Below are positions 45,734 through 56,473 of a stretch of DNA of 64,000 nucleotides, piece by piece; position 1 is the stretch's first letter, and the number at the start of each line of letters is the position of its first letter. Origin of the DNA: Geminocystis herdmanii PCC 6308 (GTDB lineage Bacteria > Cyanobacteriota > Cyanobacteriia > Cyanobacteriales > Cyanobacteriaceae); assembly GCF_000332235.1 (NCBI RefSeq), contig NZ_CM001775.1, positions 551,630 through 615,629 of the forward strand, written 5' to 3'. Under the pieces are notes generated by a model, which worked only from the letters and a program-made list of their open reading frames with translations, was not told the origin of the DNA and did no database searches. Position numbers and translations under genes: made by a program.

Positions 45734-46497
45734 CATTTACTACTACATCCGACGAATTTGATCCCCAAGACGGCGATTTTGGAGAATCTAGCGATTATCC
45801 CCAAGCCTTTGGAATTACTTTTACCCCTACCATTACTGGTGTAGCCATAGGAGTAAGTGGATTTTTAATTGCAGGTTATCTATTTTGGTCTCAAGTACTT
45901 CCCGTTTGGAGTGAATTATCGGAACTCAATAACCAAAAACAAGAAAAACAAGCCCAATTAAGCCAACTTAGTTCTAGCCAATTAGAACAAATTCTCGTCA
46001 ATAAACGTAGTGAGTTAGAAGAAACCAAAGATCTTAAACAAGATGTATTGCAGTTATTTTCTAATGACGAAACTATAGAAACTTTATTACTCGATGTGAA
46101 TAGTTTTAGTAACATTAGTAATGTGAGAATGAAAAGTTATGTTCCAGCAGGAGAAGTAACCACCGTAACAGATGATTCTTTAGGAACTTTAGCCACGAAT
46201 AATATTGCGGTAAAAACTTTTAATCTTGACTTAGAAGGAACTTTTACCCAGTTACAATTATTCTTACAAGATTTAGAAAGATTACAACCTTTGTTAGTTG
46301 TACAAAATTTAAGTACTTCTACAGTTGATCCTACTCAATATTTATTTGAAAATGATCAATTATTAGCGATAGGAGAACCAAAATTGAAAACTACTGTTAC
46401 TTTGAATGCCGTATTTCCTCAAGTGAAAGCTCCTGAAACGCCCCCGACAGAAGAAGGAGCAACGCCTCCTCCAGAAACACAACAACCTGCTCAATAA
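45730..46497 (+). CDS. pilO: Type IV pilus assembly protein PilO
   Basis: PilN partner in the alignment complex. It overlaps pilN by 4 bases. 255 aa: N-terminal cytosolic stretch, one transmembrane helix (about residues 37-58, GVAIGVSGFLIAGYLFW), coiled coil (about 65-115), then a ferredoxin-like fold with FNLDLEGTFTQLQLFLQDLE. Pro/Glu/Gln-rich C-terminus. No separate pilP gene follows. Confidence 0.92.
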   Translation: MTFTTTSDEFDPQDGDFGESSDYPQAFGITFTPTITGVAIGVSGFLIAGYLFWSQVLPVWSELSELNNQKQEKQAQLSQLSSSQLEQILVNKRSELEETKDLKQDVLQLFSNDETIETLLLDVNSFSNISNVRMKSYVPAGEVTTVTDDSLGTLATNNIAVKTFNLDLEGTFTQLQLFLQDLERLQPLLVVQNLSTSTVDPTQYLFENDQLLAIGEPKLKTTVTLNAVFPQVKAPETPPTEEGATPPPETQQPAQ

Positions 46498-46567
46498 GTC
46501 CAGTCTTTTTTACAAATCTTTATTTCATTTAACCTTTCAAATTTAATTGTGTGTAGGAGTTAAATCA

Positions 46568-48883
46568 ATGATCAAATTTTCTTTTCATCAAATCAAGTTT
46601 TTAAGCAGTAGTGCCGTCATTCTACTTTGTTGGCAGTCTTTAGCCCTAGCAAATCCCAGTATTAATAAAAAACTAAGCCTGAAGAAACAGCCTAATTGGA
46701 TAGCTCAAACCTTTCCTCCCAATCAGGATGTTTTAGTCCCAAATCCGACTATAACCATTGATGGAAAACCCGTTAATAATCAATCCGCTCCCCCTCCTTT
46801 CACAAGAGCCGTTGCCCCCCCAGTGGGAGATATGTCTGTAGGAAATATTAAACCTGATTTATCATCGGGGATTAATTTAGGGCAGGGGGGATTAGCAACT
46901 ATTCCTCGTTTAGTACTAAGACAAGCACCAGCCAATGAAGTTTTAGCCCTATTAGCCAGAGCTGCAGGTTTTAATATTATTTTTACAGAACAACAACAAG
47001 CACAACAACCAACGGCGGGAGCAAATGCGACTCAAAATGCTTTTACGACAATCTCTTTAGAATTGGAAGGGGATACGATACAAAATATTTTTAATAATGT
47101 TTTAATGCTTTCTAATTTACAGGCAAGTCAAAGGGATAAAACGATCGTTGTAGGGGATAGATTGCCCAGTGGTGCAAGAAATCTGATTAGCAGAACTCTC
47201 CGTCTTAATCAAGCCTCTCCTGAAGGTGCTGCAAACTTTCTAGCCAGTCAGGGAGCGGAAGTTTCTGTTATTTTTACCCCTGTTCAAAGAGAATTTAATG
47301 CTGATGGTGCTGTAATCAGAGAAACTCAAGGAGTAACAGAACTCAGAGCGGTGAAACGTCCTGATTCGGATAATGCTCGATCGGCTTTACCTTTAGTCGG
47401 CTTACAAGTTAGTACGGACGATCGGACAGGTTCGATCAATCTTGTGGGAGAAGCAAATTTAGTACAAATGGCAAGTTCGATGTTAACTCAGTTAGATATT
47501 CGCCGTCGTCAAGTGGCAGTTAACGTTAAAGTTGTGGATGTACAATTAAATCAAACGGATAGTTTTGGTTCTAGTTTTTCCTTTGGTATTGACAACACAG
47601 GAGTCGTTCAACAAGGCGGTGTTGGGGTAATTAATTTTGGTACGAATAATCAAAATGTTAATCCCGAACAGTGGAGAACCAGTGGAGTGGGCAATTCCGA
47701 CCTAGCACAGCAAGGTTATGTAGATAATCAGTTAGTTGATCCTTATAATAATCGAGTTACTATTACAGAAAACTTCAGTAATAATTTGGCTTCGCAACTT
47801 GCTAATAGTTTAGCGAATGATCTTACAAATAGTTCAGCCAATAGTGTAAATCAATCCACTAATAGTAGTTTAACTGATGGTTTAACTCAAAATTTTTCAG
47901 ATACGATTAATCGGACACTGAGTCAATTTGGTAATACTTCAAATTTTACGAGAGATCAAGCTGAAAATCTATCGAGAGCTTTAACAGAAAATTTAACAAA
48001 TACTGTTGCTAATACTTTAAGTCAGTCAGACAATCGTAATTTAACGCAATCAGACAACAGCAATTTAACTCGATCGATCGCTGATAATATTTCTCGTACG
48101 GTATCAAGAACTTTACAAGGCTTACCTTTAGCATCTCCTAACTCTGGACAAATTTCTCCTTTTGGAGTCAACTATGATCCAAATAGTCCAGAACAAGCCG
48201 CTACGGTGAGAGCTGGGCAAAACTTTAATGTTCCTCAAGCCTTTTTAGCTCAAATTCGGGCAAACATCAGTAATGGTAATGGTAAAATTCTCACTGATCC
48301 CACTTTAGTTGTTCAAGAAGGGCAAACAGGGGCAGTAAAATTAGTACAGAATATAGTGACTTCCGTTGAATCAGAAACTGATCCTGATAATGGTGTCAGA
48401 ACCACAACTCCTGTTTTAGAAGAAGCTGGGTTAATTTTAACATTAGAAATTGACAAAATTGATGATAATGGTTTTATTAACCTAAGGGTAAATCCCAGTA
48501 TTAGTGCCCCCGGAGAAGAACAAAGATTTGAAAGTGGTATTGGTGCCAGTAATACCATTCGTCCTTTAGTCAAAAGAGAAGTAAATTCTGGTTTAATCCG
48601 TTTACGGGATGGGCAAACTCTTATTTTATCAGGTATCATCTCTGATGAGGAAAGAACTCTTGTGTCTAAAATTCCTTTTTTGGGAGACTTACCTATTATC
48701 GGTAGTCTTTTCCGCTCAACCTTTAAGGATAAAAGTCGCTCAGAAGTGATTGTGATGGTTACTCCTCAAGTTATTAATGATTCTGAGGGTAATAGCGGTT
48801 TTGGTTATCATTACACTCCTTCCCGTGAAACAGGAAATTACTTACGAGAAAAAGGTTTCAATTTACCCACAAATCCCTATTAA
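46568..48883 (+). CDS. pilQ: Type IV pilus secretin PilQ
   Basis: Outer-membrane secretin gating pilus extrusion and DNA uptake. Start ATG 46568 with GTAGGAG 8 bases upstream (771 aa); the frame from 46547 is less likely. Signal peptide ends near LALANP. Secretin/TonB STN-like module at about 110-160 (LALLARAAGFNIIF), N-domains, then the secretin core (GKILTDPTLVVQEGQ ... RLRDGQTLILSGIISDEER, VIVMVTPQVI). Residues about 400-515 are an unusual Asn/Ser/Thr-rich repeat insert. Last gene of pilMNOQ; a strong terminator follows. Confidence 0.95.
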   Translation: MIKFSFHQIKFLSSSAVILLCWQSLALANPSINKKLSLKKQPNWIAQTFPPNQDVLVPNPTITIDGKPVNNQSAPPPFTRAVAPPVGDMSVGNIKPDLSSGINLGQGGLATIPRLVLRQAPANEVLALLARAAGFNIIFTEQQQAQQPTAGANATQNAFTTISLELEGDTIQNIFNNVLMLSNLQASQRDKTIVVGDRLPSGARNLISRTLRLNQASPEGAANFLASQGAEVSVIFTPVQREFNADGAVIRETQGVTELRAVKRPDSDNARSALPLVGLQVSTDDRTGSINLVGEANLVQMASSMLTQLDIRRRQVAVNVKVVDVQLNQTDSFGSSFSFGIDNTGVVQQGGVGVINFGTNNQNVNPEQWRTSGVGNSDLAQQGYVDNQLVDPYNNRVTITENFSNNLASQLANSLANDLTNSSANSVNQSTNSSLTDGLTQNFSDTINRTLSQFGNTSNFTRDQAENLSRALTENLTNTVANTLSQSDNRNLTQSDNSNLTRSIADNISRTVSRTLQGLPLASPNSGQISPFGVNYDPNSPEQAATVRAGQNFNVPQAFLAQIRANISNGNGKILTDPTLVVQEGQTGAVKLVQNIVTSVESETDPDNGVRTTTPVLEEAGLILTLEIDKIDDNGFINLRVNPSISAPGEEQRFESGIGASNTIRPLVKREVNSGLIRLRDGQTLILSGIISDEERTLVSKIPFLGDLPIIGSLFRSTFKDKSRSEVIVMVTPQVINDSEGNSGFGYHYTPSRETGNYLREKGFNLPTNPY

Positions 48884-48903
48884 TTTTCTAATAGACATAA
48901 ATT

Positions 48904-48962
48904 AAAAAAAGTGTTCAGTTTTGAGGATTTTTTTCCTCAAGTGAACACTTTTGATTTTATTT
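48904..48962 (+). terminator. Strong rho-independent terminator after pilQ
   Basis: AAAAGTGTTCA...TTGAGGA pairs with TCCTCAA...TGAACACTTTT around a T-rich loop and is followed by T-rich DNA. Confidence 0.88.
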
Positions 48963-49132
48963 TTAAAATACTTCTAACCAATGATGCAAAATAGATTGTG
49001 AATTTTTAAATTAATTAAAATAACTTACAATCTTTGTTGTCTTTTGCCCCTTGCCTTTTGTCTTTCATAAAGTAAACATACAATTAATTTTGCCTATTTA
49101 CTTATAACGGCGGTGCATCGCCCTACTTAATT

Positions 49133-50146
49133 TTATGCCCAATCTCTCGATTGTAAGAAATATTCTGTTAATTTTGCTTCCACGCTTCCTGCTTCGGGTT
49201 TATAGCCATATTCCCAACGGGTAAGAGGAGGTAAAGACATTAAAATAGATTCTGTTCGTCCATTAGTTTGTAAACCAAAAATAGTACCTCGATCGTACAC
49301 TAAATTAAATTCCACATAACGCCCACGACGATATAATTGGAATTGACGCTCTCTGTCTCCATATTCCATACTGTTACGGCGTTCGACAATGGGGATATAA
49401 GAAGGTAAAAAGGCATTACCACAACTTTGAGCAAAATTAAATAAATCTTCCCAAGAATGAGACACTTGACCCACTTTTTCGCTATACTGATGAGCTAATC
49501 CATTATGATCTGAGCCTCCATAAAGAATACCTCGATCGTCCAAATAATCAAAGAAAATGCCACCAATACCACGAGCTTCCTGACGATGTTTTAAGTAAAA
49601 ATACTCATCACACCAACGCTTAAAGGCAGGATAGTATTCAGGATGATGCTTGTCACAGGCTTGTTTTAAAGTTTGGTGAAAATGAATCGCATCTTCTTCA
49701 AAACCATAGTAGGGAGTTAAATCTGCACCACCGCCAAACCACCATACAGGACCTGCTTCAAAGTAACGATAATTGAGGTGTACTGTAGGTACATAGGGAT
49801 TTTTAGGATGCAATACCATAGATGTACCTGTAGCGTAAAAACCATGCCCTGCTGCTTCGGGACGTTGTACTAAAATGGAAGGTGGTAAAGTATCGCCCCA
49901 CACTTCCGAAAAATTAACCCCCCCTTGTTCAAAAACGCCACCATCTGAGATTACTCTTGTGCGTCCTCCGCCTCCTTCTTCTCTTTGCCAGTTGTCTTCA
50001 TGAAATTTTGCTTTTCCATCCACTGCCTCTAAACCTTGACAAATTTGATCTTGTAATGTTTTCACAAATTCTCTAGCTTTTTCTCTGGAATTGCTAGGGG
50101 GTAAGTTATTTTGAATAGCTGTTTTTTCTTGAGTTAATACCGTCAT
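49133..50146 (-). CDS. hemF: Oxygen-dependent coproporphyrinogen III oxidase
   Basis: Converts coproporphyrinogen III to protoporphyrinogen IX in heme/chlorophyll synthesis using O2. 337 aa, with [29 protein letters not shown], and [12 protein letters not shown]-like [19 protein letters not shown]-terminal 20-30 residues are variable; the chosen start MTVLTQEK is the first ATG. Divergent from hemB, the two sharing a 175-base gap with the Zur-type box at 50295. Confidence 0.95.
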   Translation of the reverse strand: MTVLTQEKTAIQNNLPPSNSREKAREFVKTLQDQICQGLEAVDGKAKFHEDNWQREEGGGGRTRVISDGGVFEQGGVNFSEVWGDTLPPSILVQRPEAAGHGFYATGTSMVLHPKNPYVPTVHLNYRYFEAGPVWWFGGGADLTPYYGFEEDAIHFHQTLKQACDKHHPEYYPAFKRWCDEYFYLKHRQEARGIGGIFFDYLDDRGILYGGSDHNGLAHQYSEKVGQVSHSWEDLFNFAQSCGNAFLPSYIPIVERRNSMEYGDRERQFQLYRRGRYVEFNLVYDRGTIFGLQTNGRTESILMSLPPLTRWEYGYKPEAGSVEAKLTEYFLQSRDWA

Positions 50147-50294
50147 TGATTTTGTTTATAGTGATTATTTGATTTTATATTGATAACTATATAGCGATTA
50201 ATTGTTTAGTGCCAAGATAACTTATTAAAACTTTACATTTACTTTGATTGATAAATTTTATCTCGAATTAAATCTATCCTTTGCTATATTAAAA

Positions 50295-50309
50295 TGATAA
50301 TCATTATCT
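50295..50309 (+). promoter_or_regulatory. Predicted Zur box upstream of hemB
   Basis: TGATAATCATTATCT, an imperfect palindrome 13 bases before the hemB start. It matches the TGATAATnATTATCA-type Zur operator known in cyanobacteria and has siblings at 53622, 62376 and 63385. Confidence 0.75.
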
Positions 50310-50318
50310 TTTAATTAA

Positions 50319-51308
<990 letters not shown>

Positions 51309-51331
51309 TATATTATTGTTCGATCGAGCAG

Positions 51332-51412
51332 GTTCGTAGTAACCCCTTTAGGGGTTATTATGGCGACTAAAGCCATAAGGGTTGAATAGTATTCAACCCC
51401 TACAAATAAAAC
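51332..51412. repeat. Palindromic repeat, family P, copy 3
   Basis: GTTCGTAGTAACCCCTTTAGGGGTT, GGCGACTAAAGCC and GGGTTGAATAGTATTCAACCC stems. Lies between convergent hemB and hicA, and may act as a bidirectional terminator. Confidence 0.7.
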
Positions 51413-51421
51413 TGTAGCAAA

Positions 51422-51661
51422 TTACTTAATTAAGATTTGTATTTCATTATCTGTAAAACCAAATTGTCTAAAAATTCTGAGTACATAAGGAGGGGACATT
51501 TCTTTTGCCCCTATATCAATAGGCACAACTCTTTTTTTGCCCTCAAATTCACGAAAGTATAGACGATGATCTCCTTTTCCTTCTCGATAATATTGACACC
51601 CAGCTTTTTCTAAAATCTTAATTAGTTCTTTGGGTTTAAGGGAAGGTATATTTTTAGGCAT
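51422..51661 (-). CDS. hicA: HicA-family toxin (mRNA interferase)
   Basis: 79-aa HicA fold: KPKELIKILEKAGCQYYREG, then GDHRLYFRE with the catalytic-type His, and KRVVPIDIGAKEMSPPYVLRIFRQFG. It is downstream of hicB and overlaps it by 8 bases (reverse of the classical hicA-hicB order). Expected to cleave mRNA unless bound by HicB. Confidence 0.9.
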   Translation of the reverse strand: MPKNIPSLKPKELIKILEKAGCQYYREGKGDHRLYFREFEGKKRVVPIDIGAKEMSPPYVLRIFRQFGFTDNEIQILIK

Positions 51662-51911
51662 ATACTTTCCTTAATTCATAAATATCTGTTTCTTCTTCTA
51701 TAGTTAAAAATTCGTGTAATTCTTTAATGGAGAGAGGAGAGGAATAAATATCATCTTCAGATTGATAAATTTCTTCAAAAGAGACGATCGCTTCTTGAAG
51801 TTTATCAATAGCTTGTTGTTGAGTTTCACCCTGTGCCACTAAACCATTCTCTAAACATAATGAAACCCAATATTTTTTACTTTCTCTTAAAATTATTGTA
51901 TGGAAGTTCAT
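51654..51911 (-). CDS. hicB: HicB-family antitoxin
   Basis: 85-aa partial RNase-H-like HicB: FHTIILRESKKYWVSLCLENGLVAQGETQQQAIDKLQEAIV matches the core (read in segments). Its start is the first ATG at 51911. A small acidic tail takes the place of a DNA-binding domain. Pairs with hicA. Confidence 0.88.
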   Translation of the reverse strand: MNFHTIILRESKKYWVSLCLENGLVAQGETQQQAIDKLQEAIVSFEEIYQSEDDIYSSPLSIKELHEFLTIEEETDIYELRKVYA

Positions 51912-52063
51912 TGATTTTTGCTAATATTTATAACTAACTTATTTTAGCTTAATTTATCTACTTTTTTAGGGTCGAAAACGTTAATTTATTCACTAATTAC
52001 TCTTCAGAAACTAAAACCCATAGTTATTACTATAAGGCAGTTTCTGAGGTTATTTTGCAGGAA

Positions 52064-53071
52064 CTATTCACCGATGTAAATTGTCTGTGATTCAACCACT
52101 TTCACCCGGACAGTTCTGCCTAAAAGAAGATCTTTGGCTTGTTCTTCAAACTTACTCAGAGGGGGAATTTCTCCGTCTCCCAAGAGGAGGAGGTTTACCG
52201 TTCCATCTGCCGTTTCCGCATCAACCCTCAGAAGACGATACCCTGAACCGTCTAGCCATTCTTGTGCAATGGTGTAGGCTCTGGAGGAAATCTTATTAGT
52301 GACGATCAGATTATAACTAGACAGAGACAGAGGAATCACGATAATCATTAAAGCTACGAAAGCGATCGTTACCGCTCTACGTCGGGCGCGTGGATCGAAT
52401 GGCGAGGTTGCCACTTGGCGAAATCCCATCACTACGAAAACAAGAGCACCTGTGAGCAAAATGGATACATAGTTGGTTACAAAAAGCAATAGGCTACCAG
52501 AGGCGAGTTTTGGTTCACCTAGGGCTAACAGAATCCCCACATTTGCCAAAGGAGGTACTAAAGACACCGCAATGGCTACTCCCGGCAAGGTGTCAGAAAC
52601 ATCTCGGCGGGATAATGCAAAAGCTCCCGCCAAACCAGTGGCAAGGGCTGCCATTAGATCGAGTAAATGGGGTGATGTACGGATCATGATCTGCTGAATT
52701 GCCTCTGGATGGGTGACTTGAGCGATGGGCAATGTCACGACAAATCCCACTGCGATCGCCATGGCAATCCCCGCAAAGCTGACAAGCATTGTGCTGACAA
52801 TTTTGCTCTGATCCCCGATGCTCACACTGAAAGCCAAACCCATGATGGGTAACATCAAAGGGGCTACGATCATCGCACCGATGATAACCGCTACGGAGTC
52901 CCCCAAAAGCCCGAATGTGGCGATACTTGCCGCCAACACTAGCAGACAGGCAAACTTAAAAAATTTTGGACCACGCCATACCCTCTCAAATATTAATGCC
53001 TCAGAGACTCGTTCCACTTCCTCTAAGTCTATAGGGGCTCCGTGCAACATCTCAGCAAATGATCTGTTCAT
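52064..53071 (-). CDS. DUF389 family membrane protein
   Basis: 335 aa, of TIGR00341/DUF389 type: an N-terminal GPKFFKFACLLVLAASIATFGLLGDSVAVIIGAMIVAPLMLPIMG core (read in segments) with about six to seven transmembrane helices and a soluble C-terminal domain (VVESQTIYIGE). The base composition is clearly richer in G+C (CCCGCCAAACC, GGCGGGATAA) than flanking genes, suggesting recent acquisition. Function unknown. Confidence 0.88.
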   Translation of the reverse strand: MNRSFAEMLHGAPIDLEEVERVSEALIFERVWRGPKFFKFACLLVLAASIATFGLLGDSVAVIIGAMIVAPLMLPIMGLAFSVSIGDQSKIVSTMLVSFAGIAMAIAVGFVVTLPIAQVTHPEAIQQIMIRTSPHLLDLMAALATGLAGAFALSRRDVSDTLPGVAIAVSLVPPLANVGILLALGEPKLASGSLLLFVTNYVSILLTGALVFVVMGFRQVATSPFDPRARRRAVTIAFVALMIIVIPLSLSSYNLIVTNKISSRAYTIAQEWLDGSGYRLLRVDAETADGTVNLLLLGDGEIPPLSKFEEQAKDLLLGRTVRVKVVESQTIYIGE

Positions 53072-53323
53072 ATTTTGTCAATCTCAATATCAATCTAAAA
53101 ATCAACTGGATTATTATAAAAACTGTTTTGTTAGCTAGAATTATTCGTTCAAGTTTATCGGTGATCAGACACTTTTTGATGCGATCTTAAGGCTCAAACC
53201 AATAATTGTATAATAATTGAGATAAAATAGCAATTATTTTTATATTTGCAAAAACTATCAATGATGGGTAGATAAACAAACAAAGAATCCAGACTCATTG
53301 AAAAAGAGACTCACACTTAATCT

Positions 53324-53536
53324 TTAATATTGAGGACAATCTTCTGGTAGTTTTACATTATGTCCGTTACTTCGATCGATCAGAATTTGAGTACATTCTT
53401 TCTGTTTCAAATAATATTCCATTTCCCTAATATTTTCATCATCAATTCTTTGAGGTTTATGAGCATAATACCAAAAGACGATTAAAAGTGGGATTACACT
53501 CAAAATAATTATAATGCTGTAATTTTTTTTCATCAT
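53324..53536 (-). CDS. Small membrane protein (70 aa)
   Basis: 70 aa: Lys-rich start, one transmembrane segment (SIIIILSVIPLLIVFWYYAH), then a short soluble tail with KECTQILIDRSNGHNVKLPE, CPQY. Unknown function; its gene sits next to the folE promoter but is divergent from it. Confidence 0.65.
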   Translation of the reverse strand: MMKKNYSIIIILSVIPLLIVFWYYAHKPQRIDDENIREMEYYLKQKECTQILIDRSNGHNVKLPEDCPQY

Positions 53537-53621
53537 TTCTCGACTATTAAAACACTTTTTAGAGAATGAATTAAGAATTTTAGTGAAAAAGATATAATGA
53601 CCAACCTCTTGTCAAAACAAA

Positions 53622-53636
53622 TGATAACGATTATCA
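53622..53636 (+). promoter_or_regulatory. Predicted Zur box upstream of folE
   Basis: TGATAACGATTATCA, a 15-base near-perfect palindrome 28 bases before the folE start. Confidence 0.82.
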
Positions 53637-53663
53637 TTTTAATTAGTCTCATCAACAAAAAAT

Positions 53664-54323
53664 ATGACATACACAGAATCTTCTATCATCAAGTCTGCTA
53701 ATCATAATAATTCTTTACCTAACCTCGTGATGGAATCTCAGCCTCCCGTAACGGAAGCACAGATGATTCAAGCCGTTAGGACATTATTACTAGGATTAGG
53801 GGAAAATCCCGATCGAGAAGGATTAATAGACACTCCCAAAAGGGTAGTAAAAGCCTTAAAGTTTCTCACTTCTGGTTATAATCAATCCCTAGATGAATTA
53901 TTAAATGGTGCAGTATTTCACGAAAACGCCAATGAAATGGTATTAGTCAGAGATATTGACTTATTTAGCTCTTGTGAACATCATATACTACCGATTCTTG
54001 GACGAGCTCATGTTGCTTATATTCCCAATGGTAAAGTCATCGGTTTATCCAAAATTGCCCGTATTTGTGAAATGTACGCTAGAAGATTGCAAGTACAAGA
54101 GCGTTTAACTGCTCAAATTGCTGATGCTTTACAGGGATTATTGCAACCCCAAGGAGTCGCTGTGATTATCGAAGCAACTCATATGTGTATGGTGATGCGT
54201 GGAGTACAGAAACCCGGCTCTTGGACTTCTACAAGTGCATTACGAGGGGTATTTAATGATGACGCAAAAACTCGTCAAGAATTTATGAATTTAATTCAAC
54301 ATCGCCCCACTTTTAACAGTTAA
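53664..54323 (+). CDS. folE: GTP cyclohydrolase I
   Basis: First step of folate/pterin biosynthesis (GTP to dihydroneopterin triphosphate). 219 aa of the type-IA family. The zinc ligands Cys in SSCEHHILP (with His) and Cys in THMCMVMRG are kept, so the enzyme itself needs zinc. [15 protein letters not shown] and [12 protein letters not shown] are standard. It is controlled by a Zur-type box and followed after a 141-base repeat-rich gap by a COG0523 GTPase, the pairing seen in cyanobacterial zinc-limitation clusters. Confidence 0.95.
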   Translation: MTYTESSIIKSANHNNSLPNLVMESQPPVTEAQMIQAVRTLLLGLGENPDREGLIDTPKRVVKALKFLTSGYNQSLDELLNGAVFHENANEMVLVRDIDLFSSCEHHILPILGRAHVAYIPNGKVIGLSKIARICEMYARRLQVQERLTAQIADALQGLLQPQGVAVIIEATHMCMVMRGVQKPGSWTSTSALRGVFNDDAKTRQEFMNLIQHRPTFNS

Positions 54324-54464
54324 TAATGTAAAAAGATAAGGGGATAAGGTGATAGAGTTAGGAGGATGAGGAGATAGGGGGATGAGGGGATGAGGAGAGA
54401 GGGAGAAATTAAAAACTCATTCTTCATTCTTCATTCTTAATTTTTAATTCTTAATTTTTAATTT
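54324..54464. repeat. Repeat-rich spacer between folE and the COG0523 gene
   Basis: GGGGATGAGGAGA-type purine repeats and a CATTCTT heptamer array (three copies from about 54418), then ATTCTTAATTTTTAATTTT up to the next start codon. No terminator evident. Confidence 0.6.
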
Positions 54465-55481
54465 ATGGATAGTTTAATTTTACCGAAAAGAGGATTACCT
54501 GTTACGATTATTACTGGTTTTTTAGGTAGTGGAAAAACCACTTTACTTAATCATATTCTTACTAATAATCAAGATTTAAAAGTAGCTATTTTAGTTAATG
54601 AATTTGGAGATATTGATATTGATAGTCAGTTATTAATATCGGTGGAAGAAAATATGGTTAGTCTTAGTAATGGTTGTATTTGTTGCACCATTAATGATGA
54701 TTTAATGGATACGGTTTTTCAAGTTTTAGAAAGTGATAAAAAAATTGATTATCTAATTGTTGAAACTACGGGAGTAGCTGATCCTTTACCTATAGTTTTA
54801 ACTTTTTTAAGTCCAGAGTTACGAGATTTAATTCGTCTTGATTCGGTGTTAACTTTAATTGATGCAGATAATTTTACGGCGGAACATTTTGAGAGTGATG
54901 CGGCTTTAAAACAGGTAATTTATGGGGATATTATTTTATTAAATAAGGTTGATTTAGTTTCAGAAGATAAAATTAAAGAGTTAGAAAAAGATATTTATTG
55001 TATTAAACAAGGTGCTAATATTTTACATACTGAATATGGTAAAGTACCCTTACCTTTAATTTTGGATATTGATATAAGTAAACCTACTAATTATCCTTCG
55101 GAATCTGTTACTAATTCTCATGATCATCACCATCATCATCATGAACATGATCACCATCATAACCATGATCATCACCATTCTAATCATTTAGAAGTAGATG
55201 GTTTTATGTCTATTTCTGTAGAGTTCGATCGAGCCTTTCATGTGGACAAATTTCAGAATTTCATCACTGATAATATCATGAATCAAGTATTTAGAGCAAA
55301 GGGAATATTATGGTTTGCCGAAAGTGGGTTAAAACATATTTTTCAACTAAGCGGAAAACGCTATGATATTGATACGGAAGAATGGCAAAATAACCCAAAA
55401 AATCAGTTAGTAATGATAGGGCGAAATCTGGATGAAAATAAACTAAAAACTAAACTGAAAGAATGCCTTGTTAATAAATAA
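54465..55481 (+). CDS. COG0523 (CobW-type) metallochaperone GTPase, His-rich
   Basis: G3E GTPase of the zinc-chaperone type, 338 aa. P-loop GFLGSGKTT at 18-26; NGCICCTIN with the CxCC metal motif; NKVDL for guanine; C-terminal CobW_C (FRAKGILWFAESG, then KRYDIDTEEW). Between the domains lies a very His/Asp-rich run (about residues 218-242), a probable zinc-binding loop. Second gene of the predicted Zur-controlled folE unit. Confidence 0.93.
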   Translation: MDSLILPKRGLPVTIITGFLGSGKTTLLNHILTNNQDLKVAILVNEFGDIDIDSQLLISVEENMVSLSNGCICCTINDDLMDTVFQVLESDKKIDYLIVETTGVADPLPIVLTFLSPELRDLIRLDSVLTLIDADNFTAEHFESDAALKQVIYGDIILLNKVDLVSEDKIKELEKDIYCIKQGANILHTEYGKVPLPLILDIDISKPTNYPSESVTNSHDHHHHHHEHDHHHNHDHHHSNHLEVDGFMSISVEFDRAFHVDKFQNFITDNIMNQVFRAKGILWFAESGLKHIFQLSGKRYDIDTEEWQNNPKNQLVMIGRNLDENKLKTKLKECLVNK

Positions 55482-55518
55482 ATCTTAATTTTTTATTCTT
55501 AATTCTTAATTTTAAAAT

Positions 55519-56383
55519 ATGATAATCGCAGTAATGGGTAACTTTGGGGTAGGAAAAACCCATTGGATAAAACAACAAATTAAAGAAAATAATGAGGATA
55601 TTTATTATTTTAGTCCGCAAACTCAAACTTTTCCTGTTGATGGTGCTTTTTTACAAAGTTTTTTCCCTGATTTATCAATTACTGACTTAGAATCTCCTAC
55701 AGAATTATTAAAGTTAGCCCAAAAAAATGATATTTATTTAGAAATTCCTGAATATCTGGATTTGAAAGCAATTCTACCTCTTTTATCAGCTTTAAATTGT
55801 CAAAAAATTGCCCTAGTTAGCAAAGACGAAAATCAGCAAAAATGGCAAGGATTAACCGATAAAATTATTGTCAATCAAGAAGTAATAATTAAGGATAATT
55901 TAAACTCTTTTTCTAATTTACAAATACATCGAGCAGGTTTAACCGAAGAAGTGGTAGATTTTGCCAGTTTAGAGACTTTTTGGCAGGAATTAACTCAAGG
56001 TGCTTATGGTGATATTCTTCGGGCTAAAGGTATATTTAATATTATGGATGGTCAATGTGTCTATGGTGAATATTTACACAACAGCTACAATCATGAATTT
56101 TATCCCTTGAATATATACTCATCAAGGTTATAATCTGATGTTGCAAAATGTACAGTTGCCTTTTGCCTACTTGCCTTTTGCCTACCTTCACCAAACTCAA
56201 GTTATACCCTCGCCAAGTATACCATTATCTTTAGAAGGCAGACCAACTCATTTTAGCGGTTTAGAAATTATCGGTTGCAATTTAGAGAAACAAGCCATTG
56301 CTGACACCTTGGGGGATTTTTGCCTTGAGGATTCCGCCGTTTATTTTTATCAACAACAAGTAAAAGAGTCTTTGAGTAATTGA
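55519..56383 (+). pseudogene. COG0523-derived P-loop protein, broken by a MITE
   Basis: The 5' part (55519-56115) encodes a P-loop MGNFGVGKTH near the N-terminus (loop lysine followed by Thr) but no CxCC; later AYGDILRAKGIFNIMDGQCV matches the CobW C-terminal region. A family-A MITE (56114-56221) then interrupts. Removing 106 bases (element plus one TA) fuses PLNI to PLSLEGRPTHFSGL, then IIGCNLEKQAIADTLG, and gives a single 252-aa frame. As it stands, translation ends at 56133 (204 aa), losing the last ~50 residues. It follows the COG0523 gene by 37 bases. Function unknown, probably in metal handling. Confidence 0.82.
56114..56221. mobile_element. MITE, family A, copy 2 (in COG0523-derived gene)
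   Basis: 104-base element (56116-56219) between TA and TA. Ends TACTCATCAAGG and the related inverse CCTCGCCAAGTA. The interior TATAATCTGATGTTGC, a TTGCCTTTTGCCTAC duplication, CCTACCTTCACC and ACTCAAGTTATA match copy 1 at 18760-18865. Confidence 0.85.
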
Positions 56384-56473
56384 ATTGTTTTACCACAAAA
56401 ATTCGATCGAGCAGCGCCACTTCGGTGAGCGAACCTTTAAAATAATATAATTAGTTATGAAAAAAAGAAAACT

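Noticed and set aside
52081-53138. Plus-strand frames over the DUF389 gene
   Set aside because: Shadows caused by its higher G+C content.
56138-56383. An independent 81-aa gene
   Set aside because: Its first ~28 codons lie in the MITE and the rest is the displaced C-terminus of the gene at 55519.
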